Shown here piece after piece: positions 1-9,014 of a stretch of 64,000 nucleotides of DNA. Position 1 is the stretch's first letter. Each line of letters starts with the position of its first letter. Under the pieces are notes generated by a model. The model made no database searches. It worked only from the letters and a program-made list of their open reading frames with translations, and was not told where the DNA came from. The position numbers were made by a program, and so were the translations under genes. The stretch is from Hsuehochloa calcarea. Lineage: Eukaryota; Streptophyta; Magnoliopsida; Poales; Poaceae. Location of the stretch: the NCBI GenBank assembly GCA_036346395.1, contig CM070599.1, positions 25,907,232-25,971,231 of the forward strand, given 5' to 3'.

Positions 1-195
1 TGCCGTGGATTGGATGCCCAAACCCTACCGTGGCAGTGGATTGGTTGCCCAAACCCTACCATGGCAGCCCAATCCACTGCCGCGGCACATAATTGGCACA
101 CAATCCTCTGCCGCGGCAGAGGATTGGCTGCCCAAACCCTACCACGGCAGAGCATTGCCTGCCCAAACCCTACCGCGACAGAGCATTGGTTACCG
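1..195. repeat. Degenerate tandem repeat, about 30-35 bp unit
   Basis: About five imperfect units share the core TTGGNTGCCCAAACCCTACC followed by a variable linker such as GTGGCAG or GCGGCAG. The tract sits inside the CACTA-like element and is cut by the window edge. It has no coding character. Confidence 0.65.
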
Positions 196-386
196 TCTGT
201 GATGAGACTCTCATCACAGATGGTTTGTGATGAGACTCTCATCACAGATGGTTCGTATTAAGAACCGTCTGTGATGATATGCTTATCACAGACGGTTCGT
301 GTGTGATATGTTATCACAGACAGTTTTTGTATAAAACCGTCTGTGATACTTTTGTTTCGTCAGGCGGGAAAACGAAAATTCGCAAT
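196..386. repeat. Palindromic CACTA subterminal motif cluster
   Basis: Alternating direct and inverted copies of ATCACAGACGGTT and AACCGTCTGTGAT, often 10-25 bp apart, would form short hairpins. In CACTA elements such subterminal motifs are usually the transposase binding sites; that role is inferred here from the family. Confidence 0.65.
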
Positions 387-1185
387 TAATGGTGGGCTCC
401 CGAAAATCTCTCTATATTAACAGAGTCAATCATCTCCTCCTTTGCCATCTCCATCTCCTCCTCTGCCATTTCTCCTCATCTGCTATTTCTCCTCTGGCCT
501 CCCCCGAGCTCGTCGCCCGCGGCCTCCTCCACCTCGCCCCAGCCTCATCGTCGCCGGCCTCCCACGACCTCGTCGCCCCCGGCCTCCTCTACTTCGTCGC
601 CCGTCCTCCCCGAGTTCGTGCCGCTGCGGCCTCCTCCACCTTGCCCCGGCCTCATCGTCGCCGGCCTCCCATGACCTCGTCACCCCTGACCTCCCACGAC
701 CCCACTCTCTCTCCCCTTTGCTATGTGATGTGGATTACTACTGTGATGTGTTAGTGCTCTGTGAATGGATTGAGTTGATGCTACTGTGATATGGGTGATG
801 CATGCCGTGTTGTTTTTATTGCTCTGTGAATGGATTGAGTTGATACTACTGTGATGCTATGGCTATTGTGGGAAAGCTAGCGAAAAGTTCAATCCGAAAA
901 TCAATATCAGATTCATTCGCGAGGCTCCAAACGAAGTGAAAATTCGTTTCGTTTTTTGCCATAGAAAAACTATCACGAGCAGTTCTAAACAAGAATAAAT
1001 CGTCAAAATAGACTATCACTGCACGGTTCGTGAATAGAATCGTGCGTGATATCCTTTTCACGCAGCGGTTCAAAACCAAATGCGTGATGACCTCGTGTCA
1101 TCACAGACACAAAAATTCAGACGGTTCAAAAACCGTCTGTGATAATGGTTTAGAACCGTCTGTGATGAGCTTTTGTGTAGTAGTG

Positions 1186-2474
1186 CCCATTCTCTACTCA
1201 CCATGATTCGTCATCTTTGTCATCTCATCTATGAGAAAACCATGTCACGAGGTGTGCCTTGTCGTGCTGGAGCTAACCCCCGCCTCCTTCAACCTCCCTG
1301 TCCACCATGGACTACCACCACCAAGCGCCACCAAGCCGCCATGGTCGTCGCCGTCGGCAGCTCTCTCGGCGCCGCTACCATTTCTCTCGACCACCAAAAT
1401 GGAATCTCCACCCTTGGGAACACGCGACCTTGTCGTCGTGTCGTTGCAAGCGCTCCAGGAGTTAGTCGCTATGCTATGGCCGGACATCGTCGGAGTGGTG
1501 TCGGGCAAGTGCTTGTCCCTGGTGAGCGAGAGAGAGGAGGAGGAGGAGGATGACGACCTCGGGAGTGGGAAAGCGATGGGAGGGAGGGAGTTGGGTCCTG
1601 TTTAGCATGACTGTAGCTTTCCTGAAAAAAATAGATTCTGGTTGTGCTGCATGGCTGAACGACTGAACTGAAGAAGTTTGGTATTTGGCTGTCTGATTAC
1701 TAGGTAGGCTGATTGCAGTTTCTGAGATGAAAAATATCTGAAATGCCCCTGAGACAAGTAATGACCTGTTTGATACTGTTTAACGGTAATTAACGCAATT
1801 GACGACAACTAACAACAATTAGCGACAATTGATGATAATTAGCGACAACTAATGCAATTGACGATGATTAACACAATTAACAAAAAATACTGCTATTAAC
1901 AGCATCTACCTCAATTGACTGCAATTAACGATGACTACCGCAATTAACAACGATTTGCGCAATTAACTGCAATTAACGACAACTACCGTAATTAATGTAA
2001 TTGATTGTATTTAATGATAATTAACGTAATATATCACAATTAACGACAATTAACACAATAGACCGCAATTAACGACAATTAACATAGTTCATGACCATTA
2101 TTATATAACTAAGTACAAAAATAATTACTACAAAAAATAATTGTTACAATAAACAATTAATTTACAAAGGAAAAAAGGAAAAATAATTAAAAAAAAGACG
2201 TCTAGGGTTCGGGCCGACGAAGGCAGTGGGGGAGGAGGGTGACGCCATGTCAGGGGAGGAGGAGGGCGGCGAAGGGGAGGGTGGCGGCTCAGGGGCGGAG
2301 GATGTGGCAGCGCCAGCTTCGCAAAAAACCTCCCATTTGAAAGTGCTTTCGGTTTTTCCGTTAAAGAGGCACCCACTCACGTGAAATGGAATCTTCGTAA
2401 AGGCTTTGTGCAACCGGCTTCGTGCAACCGGCTTCGTGGTGCCATGCAGGCAATAACTGATGCACATTTGCACA
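1186..2474. repeat. Outer left part of duplication copy A
   Basis: This stretch matches about 39900-41100 at roughly 85-90 percent by eye, including a GC-rich 400-bp part with a conserved open frame (1396-1605 region in A; 40130-40255 in B) whose product I do not recognise, and the AATTAACG tract. Similarity ends on the left at the CACTA terminus (1185). The poly-A-rich stretch near 2150-2200 and the following GC-rich GGAGGAGG run are also shared. No convincing gene is seen. Confidence 0.7.
1780..2090. repeat. Degenerate AATTAACGACA short tandem repeat
   Basis: About 25 imperfect copies of an 11-13 bp unit of the form AATTAACGACAACTA or AATTGACGACAATT are arrayed head to tail, with variants in the CGACA part. 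The homologous tract in copy B is at about 40480-40800. The array is AT-rich and non-coding. Confidence 0.7.
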
Positions 2475-3657
2475 TAGGGGTGAAAACGGATCGGATACGG
2501 ACGGATAATGGTTCTGCCATATTTATTTTCATATTTTTTTAGATCCAGATACGGATACGAATACCCCGGATACGAATAATATCGAATACGAATATAGAGC
2601 GAATACGAATTGAAACGAATACAGTCGCAGATATTTTTCGGATCATGAAAACCACTTAAATTGTATACTAGAAATTAACGAAAATATATAACTAGTTTAT
2701 TTGATGCAAATATTCATGAATTGTTCATATTTTCAGCAACCACACGTAACATTGGCACTAACAAGTTTCATTAACTAGTTCATCACAAACATAACACTTA
2801 ATTTACCATATTTAGCTAATAAGTCATAACTCACAAAGTCACAAGTCATTACACATTCACACTTAGTTCATCACATACATAAACTTAGTTCACACTAACA
2901 TTGATCAGGCTAGATGATTAATATATACACAAATGACTGTAACATCCCAAAGTATATTACCAAAAATAAAATTAATAAAGTTATTATTTTATTGGATTTT
3001 CTGAGATTTAAAAGAGTTTTCTTGGTTAAAAATAAAATAAAATAAAGTCAATTATTTAATTTACTAGTTTTTAATGTCAAAAATAAAATTTATTATGGTT
3101 TCTGGGATTTTATTGAATTTAAAGTGAAAATGAAAAAAAAAATTAATTTCTTGAATTTTCTGGATTTTAAAAAGGGTTTTTCCTATTTTTTAGGAATTAA
3201 AAATAATTTATATGGAAAAATAAAAACCAACTTTAACTTGGAATTAATTTTATTAAGTTCAAACTAATTCAATGAATTTTATGATTTTTTTCTATAATTT
3301 TTTTAACCTTATTTGCTATTTTCTAAAAGGCTATTTGATTTGTTGCATTTTCTGAAATTCGAAAATAAATTAAAATCTTATTTTCTCTATTGGGTCGAAA
3401 TCCTCTTCTTTTGAGCCGAAATCCGGATATCCGGACTTTGTCTTATACGGATATCCGGACTTTGTCTTATACGGATAATCCGTATCTGTATCCGTATCCG
3501 CCGGATAGCATGGCTACCGTATTCGTTTCCGTTTCCGACAAAAAAATCAGAATCTGTTTCCGATCCAAAAATTATCCGACAAAAATCCGATCAAAGACAA
3601 TCCGAATTCGTTTTCGTCCGAATCGATCGGAAACTATCCGATCCGTTTTCATCCCTA
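2475..3657. mobile_element. Non-autonomous hAT element with 8-bp target duplication
   Basis: The ends are TAGGGGTGAAAACGGATC on the left and, as reverse complement, TAGGGATGAAAACGGATC on the right: an inverted repeat of about 23 bp with one mismatch. The perfect 8-bp direct repeat TTTGCACA flanks it at 2467-2474 and 3658-3665, the duplication length expected for hAT. Subterminal regions are full of CGGATACGGAT motifs, and ATATCCGGACTTTGTCTTAT occurs twice in tandem near 3425-3475. The AT-rich interior has no transposase; at 2939 it contains TGTAACATCCC, which resembles the start of a gypsy LTR. Copy B has no element at the corresponding place (about 49008). Confidence 0.85.
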
Positions 3658-3665
3658 TTTGCACA

Positions 3666-4749
3666 CCAATGGTGTACGTTACATCGGCAACACGACCCAT
3701 AATTGCATAGTCAGTAACACAAAATGCACATAACTGCTGAATCTGTGCTCCTCTAACTTTATGGTATTAAGGGAATAAAGTTACAAAACTTATTACTAGA
3801 CCTTACTGAGTTACTACCAAAGTTGTTAGAATTGTGATTCTAGGTGAGATTATTTTCGGTCTCACAAGATCGGAGATTGTTTTTGGTTTGACAAGATCGG
3901 ATCGTACGATCATGATTCTATCAGGTTTTTAAAAAGTATATATATTTTATATAAAAATTGAATTATGTTTTCATACATGCAAAGCTAAAGTAGATTTTTT
4001 AATTTAGTTTCGTAAATTTGGATACACTTATTAATTTTACATGCAATTAAGCTTTTTTTTTAAAAAAAAACTTTTTTAATTATTTTTAGTAAATTGATTA
4101 TTTAAAATCCAATATATTGAAGGTGATACTTTTTTTTAAAACGGAAAAAACAAAGCAAATTAAACTATTGTAACCTAAATTAGCAATAGATAAAATAAAA
4201 TTTTATATACTAATATAGTTTGTTGTCATGATCATAATCCTACCCAATCCTGAGCATGACTCTACGCGATCATACCTGATCACATTTCCATGAAATTCCG
4301 ATCTATATACCGATCCGTGTAATTCCGATCTATATACCGATACGTGTCATTTTAGCTCCGTGTACCTGATCACAATTCTATAAAATTCCGATCTATATAC
4401 CGATCCGTATCATTTTAGCTCCGTGGTACAATCCCACCATCCTTACAACCTTGGTTACTACTGCTTCCCAGGAGTACACTACGGTTGCATACAATACAAC
4501 AGCATGTTCTATCAGTTGCACTTGCACCGGCCCATGATTTCCCACCCGTGCTCATCTGATATTTGATGGTATTAACAAGGAATAAAGTTACAGGCATAAC
4601 AGCCAACCTTACTCTGCTTCCCAACAATGGCAGGTGACAACTGATAACTCATTTTCAACAGAAAACTGCAGGGAAGTGGGGTGTGGGACTACTACTTCCA
4701 GCTACCACGCTATGGATATTCTTCAGAATAAAAAGTACTGCTACTACCA
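3666..4749. other. Kinase 3' flank and probable 3' UTR (copy A)
   Basis: AT-rich non-coding sequence downstream of the minus-strand kinase, matching 49010-49998 in copy B. Short repeats such as CCGATCTATATACCGAT and GACAAGATCGGA lie at 3850-4400. From about 4560 to the stop codon the two copies are essentially identical, while further out they differ by many substitutions and a 30-bp indel near 4470. No gene is seen. Confidence 0.5.
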
Positions 4750-7373
4750 CTAAAAGAGCTCAAACTCTATTTCGTCTCCATTCAGCCGGAACTCCAGACA
4801 CTTGCCTTCCTTTTTCTTGCGTGCCGTCGGAAGGGTTGAAGCGTCGAAGCCTTTTGGGGTGTCCGGCGGTGCAGTCCATCGGATCAAAGCCCAGTTCAGG
4901 CCTTCGAAAAAGGGATGCTGCTTGATCTCAGCAGCTCCTCTCGTCGAGCCTAGCCGGTACTCTGGCTCCTTCACGAGCAATCCGCTGATCAAATCACGTG
5001 CATGGAAGCTTACAGCTGGGTTATCAGGGAACTTCAGTCCCTGTGAGACCACATTTGTAAGTGTCTCCTCATTGCCGGGTCCCCTGAAAGGTGTCCTTCC
5101 ATAGAGTAATTCATAGAGAAAGATGCCAAAAGTCCACCAGTCGACTGAGCTACCATGGCCATCTCCTCGGATGATCTCTGGGGCAAGGTATTCATAGGTC
5201 CCAACGAATGAATTTGATCTCGCATCGGTGGGCTCGACAACAAGCTGTGGAAGTGACGGTTTCTTCAGGGGCTCAACTCTGGGCCTTCGTGTCCTGACTG
5301 GGGTAGAAGAAACCGGCAGAGGTGTGAAGCAAGAGGAATTTGCCCAGGACGGATGGATACACAGTGGATCAATGCAGCTTTCCGCACATGGCCCAGAAGG
5401 CCTGCTAGGCTCATCTCTGCCTACCGATGATGACCTCACAAGCATTGGACTTACGGAGCACCTCAGGGCCAGATCAAAATCAGAGAGCATGATGTGCCCA
5501 TCTTCACGAACAAGAATGTTCTCTGGCTTCAGATCACGATATACGACCCCCAACATATGGAGATACTCCAACGCTAGGAGAACTTCAGAGACATAAAACC
5601 TGTTAAAAGGTAAATTATTGAGTTAAAATAGCTCAATACACAACCTATATTAAAATAGCTCAATACACAACCTATAACCAACAATCATCAATCAGGTAGC
5701 AAATGCAGTGAGATTATGTCAGCATCATTTAAATACGACTTTAGTTCAGTTAGTGTAAAGTAGATTCGTCATGTTAGTGTAAAGTAGATTCATCATGGCA
5801 AATTCAACTGCAATACCACATCAAGAGAGCAGACAAATAACATGACTGAAGCTCGATACCTAGCAGCGGCTTCGGAAAAGCATCTGGTAGGTTGCTTCTG
5901 CCATAGGACATGCAGGTCACCGCCTGGGCAATACTCCATGACTAGGCAAGACAGATTGTCTGTCGTGAAAAAAGAATACAGGGTTGGAAGAAACGGGTGG
6001 TCGAGCATTTGCAGTATCTCCCTCTCAGTTTGTGCTCTGAGCATCTTCTTCCTGCTTATTAGGTACTCGATGTCCATAACTTTCAATGCAAACATGCAAT
6101 CTGAACCCACCAGCTCAGCTAGATAAACAGTGCCAATATCTCCACAACCAAGTTGTTTGAGAAGCTTGAAGTTCTTCAATCCCAAGCTCCCTTGTTGGGT
6201 CGCTATGCGCCTTATGGCTCCCCATCTCACATCTTTCGACATGTGAGGCCTGCTGCCATTAGCACTGAAACTGCCATAACTATCATCGCTGATGCTCGTG
6301 CTGGTACTATAATCACCCATGCTGCTCTTCGAGCTTTGGGAGCATTCACCCTTTTCCTTTGATCTTGACAACTCACCAGGCTTTGAACCATGGATCCCAC
6401 CAACACCACATCCTATGGTGCCGAAATCAGCTCCTTCAGTGCTGGTAGAGCTAACAGCAGCCTTTTTGATGGTTGGAGCTGGAGTTCTGGGTTCATCCTG
6501 AAGGGCCTCCAGCTGCTTACTAGACTGAGAATTCGAACCTTTTGCCTCACAATGCTTGTGGGATGCCACTGCTGCAGCTGGTTCGGGTTTAACCTTCTTC
6601 TTCGTCCAGGTTTTATTGCGAAATACTGGCCTCACCAGGCGTGAACCGCCTACTGGAACAGCCCGGGGGCTAGTAGATGTTTTTGCAGATTCGCCCTTTC
6701 TCTGTTTTACCGCTGCTGTTCCCACAGATGGATATTCACTTGCCTCTGATGACTTATTACTGATCACATCTTGGATTCTGGTTTTCTGGACCTTAGCTGT
6801 GGTTGGAGACGCTGATCGCAAATGCTTGTTAGCTGAGCTCTTATTGTACACCTTATTATTGGCTTCAATTGACTTAACCGATGAACCTACTGCAGCCTTT
6901 CCAGGCAAAACAGATATTTTCCCGGCCTTATTCTTCTCATCCTTCTCCTCGTTGGTTTGAACCACAACAGACGTATAAAGCTTTTTAATCGCCCCAGCTT
7001 CCAAAGCATTTGACACACTTGCCGGCTTTGACATCCTCTTCGAGGCAGCCATCTCCGATGCCTGGGAGATGCACATCTTCCTCAGGGCCTGCTTCAGGCT
7101 CACGGACTCCACAATCTCCGAGCTCCACACCGGCGACTTCCCGAGTGCAATAAGCCTCCTATCGGTGCTCGTCTGCCCAGAAGCTCGTGCCAACGTGCGC
7201 ACATTGATCGATCTGATGAGCCGGTCGAGGTCGTCCTCATCTGAGTACGACCGCGCCCCATGCTCCTGCCCCACCGACTTCACCCTCATCCTCAGGTGGG
7301 TGACCCCGCCCGGACAGGAATCTTTACTCTCATCCACCAATTCGACTATCTCCGAGCACCCTGAAGAACCCAT
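4750..7373 (-). CDS. AGC VIII serine/threonine protein kinase, KIPK/D6PK-like (copy A)
   Basis: Two exons: 7373-5860 and 5599-4750, with a 260-bp GT-AG intron, give 787 aa. The kinase domain starts near residue 402: glycine loop LGCGDIGTVY (408-417), ATP-binding lysine in FALKVMD (K431), catalytic YRDLKPEN (525-532), then DFD (545-547) in place of DFG and a long serine-rich insertion before APE, both hallmarks of the plant AGC VIII family. It ends in FELF, an F-x-x-F hydrophobic motif of the PDK1-docking type. The long basic, serine-rich N-terminal half and the start MGSSGCSEIVE resemble KIPK-type kinases. I chose the ATG at 7373 over an in-frame ATG 33 bp upstream for that reason. These kinases phosphorylate protein substrates, often in auxin transport or growth control; the specific substrate is not inferable. 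A MULE sits 140 bp upstream of the start codon. Confidence 0.9.
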
Positions 7374-7513
7374 CCTCTTTGAGCACTGCTGCCACCGGAG
7401 CTGCAACTACAGCATTAACTTGCGGGGCTTTGCAACCAACAACCACATCTGGGTGGAGGCCGCACAACGGCTGATGCGTTTCAGGTTAGGACCAGCGGGT
7501 GCCTGCAGTTTGG
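7374..7513 (-). promoter_or_regulatory. Remaining 5' leader of the kinase gene before the MULE
   Basis: Only 140 bp of original upstream sequence remains between the kinase ATG and the MULE end. The original upstream sequence resumes at 12287 beyond the element. This stretch includes the left target duplication GCAGTTTGG (7505-7513). Transcription must therefore start within this leader, within the MULE, or traverse the MULE as an intron; the sequence alone cannot decide. Confidence 0.5.
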
Positions 7514-7702
7514 GAGAAATTGGCTATTATAGGACTCCAAACGTTGGGTTTCTCTATAATAGGATTCCTAACGTTTGTTTCTCCAAAATAGGACTCCAAA
7601 CAATTACAATAAGCTCTAATGACATTTTGTTTCTTTTTTAATCTCTTTTGTCATCTTAAAATACATGTATTTTTCGTATTGACCCTATTACCCTTCAGCA
7701 AG
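7514..7702 (+). repeat. MULE left terminal inverted repeat
   Basis: It pairs with 12098-12286. The outer part, including CAAACGTTGGG and TCCTAACGTTTG words, is almost perfect; the inner part around AATACATGTATTT is degenerate. Words such as TAGGACTCCAAACGTT recur within the repeat. Confidence 0.85.
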
Positions 7703-7883
7703 AGAAATTGGCTAGCAATGTATCAATTCATCTATTCTGGATTCCGTCGTTTCATCTACTCCGTATACGCGCAGTCGCGAGAACACCGACGCTCCTCCTT
7801 CCTGCGCGAGAACACCGGCGCCCGCAGCTTCGCCGTGAAGACCGCTGGCCCTCTCCCTCCCCCACGCCGGCGATCTGCCCTCC

Positions 7884-8063
7884 ATGGAGGAAGAGCCTCC
7901 AGCCGAAGATGTCCACGCTGGGGCGGTTGCCATGGACGTCGAGGCAACGTCGGGCTCGCCGCCTAGCCCTAGGCGCCGGCTCTTGCAGCTCGGCCGCTGC
8001 GGCGCTGGTGCCTGCCGGGACGCGGCTCTGGAGGCGAGCCACGGCGGTGGTGCGTGCCGATGA
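7884..8063 (+). CDS. Putative GC-rich 5' exon or small ORF of the MULE
   Basis: A 59-codon frame starts MEEEPPAEDVHAG and is much richer in GC than its surroundings. It lies between the left terminal repeat and the captured gene fragment, on the transposase strand. It could be a first exon of the transposase transcript or another captured fragment. I do not recognise the product. In copy B the same stretch carries several indels at CAG/CCG sites and the frame is lost. Confidence 0.25.
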   Translation: MEEEPPAEDVHAGAVAMDVEATSGSPPSPRRRLLQLGRCGAGACRDAALEASHGGGACR

Positions 8064-8189
8064 CCTTCTACAACCTCCAATGGAGAACCCGGCGACGATG
8101 CTCTAGTCAGAGCAAGAGCTCTGCGCCTTGCTCCTCATCCGATAACAGTACAATCTTAGGTGCTTGATGTGCAGAGGTATTGCCCCTAA

Positions 8190-8263
8190 CGATTTCTGTT
8201 TTTTTTGCCATTAAGGATCCTTTCAGTTTGCCTTGTTCATCCATTCAGTTTGCTCGAGGCATG
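8190..8263. repeat. Direct repeat left of the captured fragment
   Basis: About 70 bp, containing CCATTAAGGATCCTTTCAG and TTCAGTTTGCTCGAGGCATG, recurs at 8583-8672 on the other side of the 2-oxoglutarate dehydrogenase fragment. The right copy has a further 15-bp partial duplication (GATCGTGCATTCAGTTTG). The same arrangement is in copy B (about 53375-53440 and 53765-53856). Confidence 0.8.
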
Positions 8264-8580
8264 GAAATCGCCGGTAGCATACAATGTCCACCACTACATC
8301 CGAATGAAATGTCTCGTCGCCATCTCGCAATGAGCTCACGAGACATGAACAACGGCCTCAAATCATCACCGTTAACATGGAAAATCGGGGCATCCAATGC
8401 TTTTGCTACGTCTATGCAATACTGTGAGGATCTCCCTGACCTTGGATCGATGGTAAAGCAACACGATTATTGACCACAGTATGTATTGTCCCACCAGTGG
8501 TGTAGTTTTCAAGGGCACCGAGATGCGTCTCACACAACACACCGACACGAGAAACTACCATCACCATGTTGTCGGTGAGG
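8264..8580 (-). pseudogene. Captured fragment of 2-oxoglutarate dehydrogenase E1 (copy A)
   Basis: Read on the minus strand, this piece encodes the thiamine-diphosphate-binding part of the E1 subunit. Recognisable words are HGDGS, ENYTTGGTIHTVVNN, a damaged TDPRSGRSSQYC, DAPIFHVNGDD and DVVVDIVCYRRF. The HGDG...NN spacing is the ThDP/Mg motif. It covers roughly 105 residues of a protein of about 1000 and ends abruptly at both sides in MULE sequence, so it is a captured fragment and not a gene. It runs antisense to the transposase. Copy A is disturbed by small indels; copy B (53442-53760) reads openly and makes the identification clear. No intron is visible. Confidence 0.88.
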
Positions 8581-9014
8581 CGACGATTTCTGTTTTTTGC
8601 CATTAAGGATCCTTTCAGTTTGATCGTGCATTCAGTTTGCCTTGTTCATCCATTCAGTTTGCTCGAGGCATGGAAAGTTCAGTAAACTGTCATATTAGTA
8701 AATGATATAGTACTAGACCATGCAGCCTAGCTGTAACAATTGTTCAATATTGTTCAGTAACCATGCAGCCTAGCTGAGACAACTATCATATATCGCTCAT
8801 AACTATTGTTCAGTATTGTAACTAATCAATTAAGAAGGCATAAAACATATATAGAGCGTAAGGCGATCATATATCAACCATGCGACCACTAATACGTTGT
8901 GTAAAACATCAATCATCATCCTATCATATATAGTAAGTTTGTAGTATAAAATGTCAATGTATTTATTAGTATCAATGTTACTAGTATAGTAAACTAGATT
9001 TCGCTTTTTTGTAG

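Larger units (their letters stand above)
1..1185 (+). mobile_element. CACTA (En/Spm-like) element, right-hand part
   Basis: The right edge ends in GTAGTAGTG, whose reverse complement starts CACTACTACACAAAAGC, a typical CACTA terminus. Just inside it lie several copies of the subterminal motif AACCGTCTGTGAT and its complement (about 1000-1170). A GC-rich CCTCCTCGTCGCC tract (480-700) and a run of GTGAATGGATTGAGTTGATG repeats (about 760-860) fill the interior. The same interior is seen at 16980-17775 and 62140-62936, so these are three members of one family. The left end is outside the window. No transposase is visible, so this is a non-autonomous or deleted copy. The short GC-rich open frames inside are low complexity and are not called as genes. 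Confidence 0.75.

Noticed and set aside
1..195. AAACCCTACC words resembling plant telomere repeat
   Set aside because: They are parts of a 30-35 bp repeat, not runs of CCCTAAA, and lie in a CACTA element.
5034..5243. Antisense and alternate-frame ORFs over the kinase exons
   Set aside because: Shadows of the kinase reading frame; no independent support.
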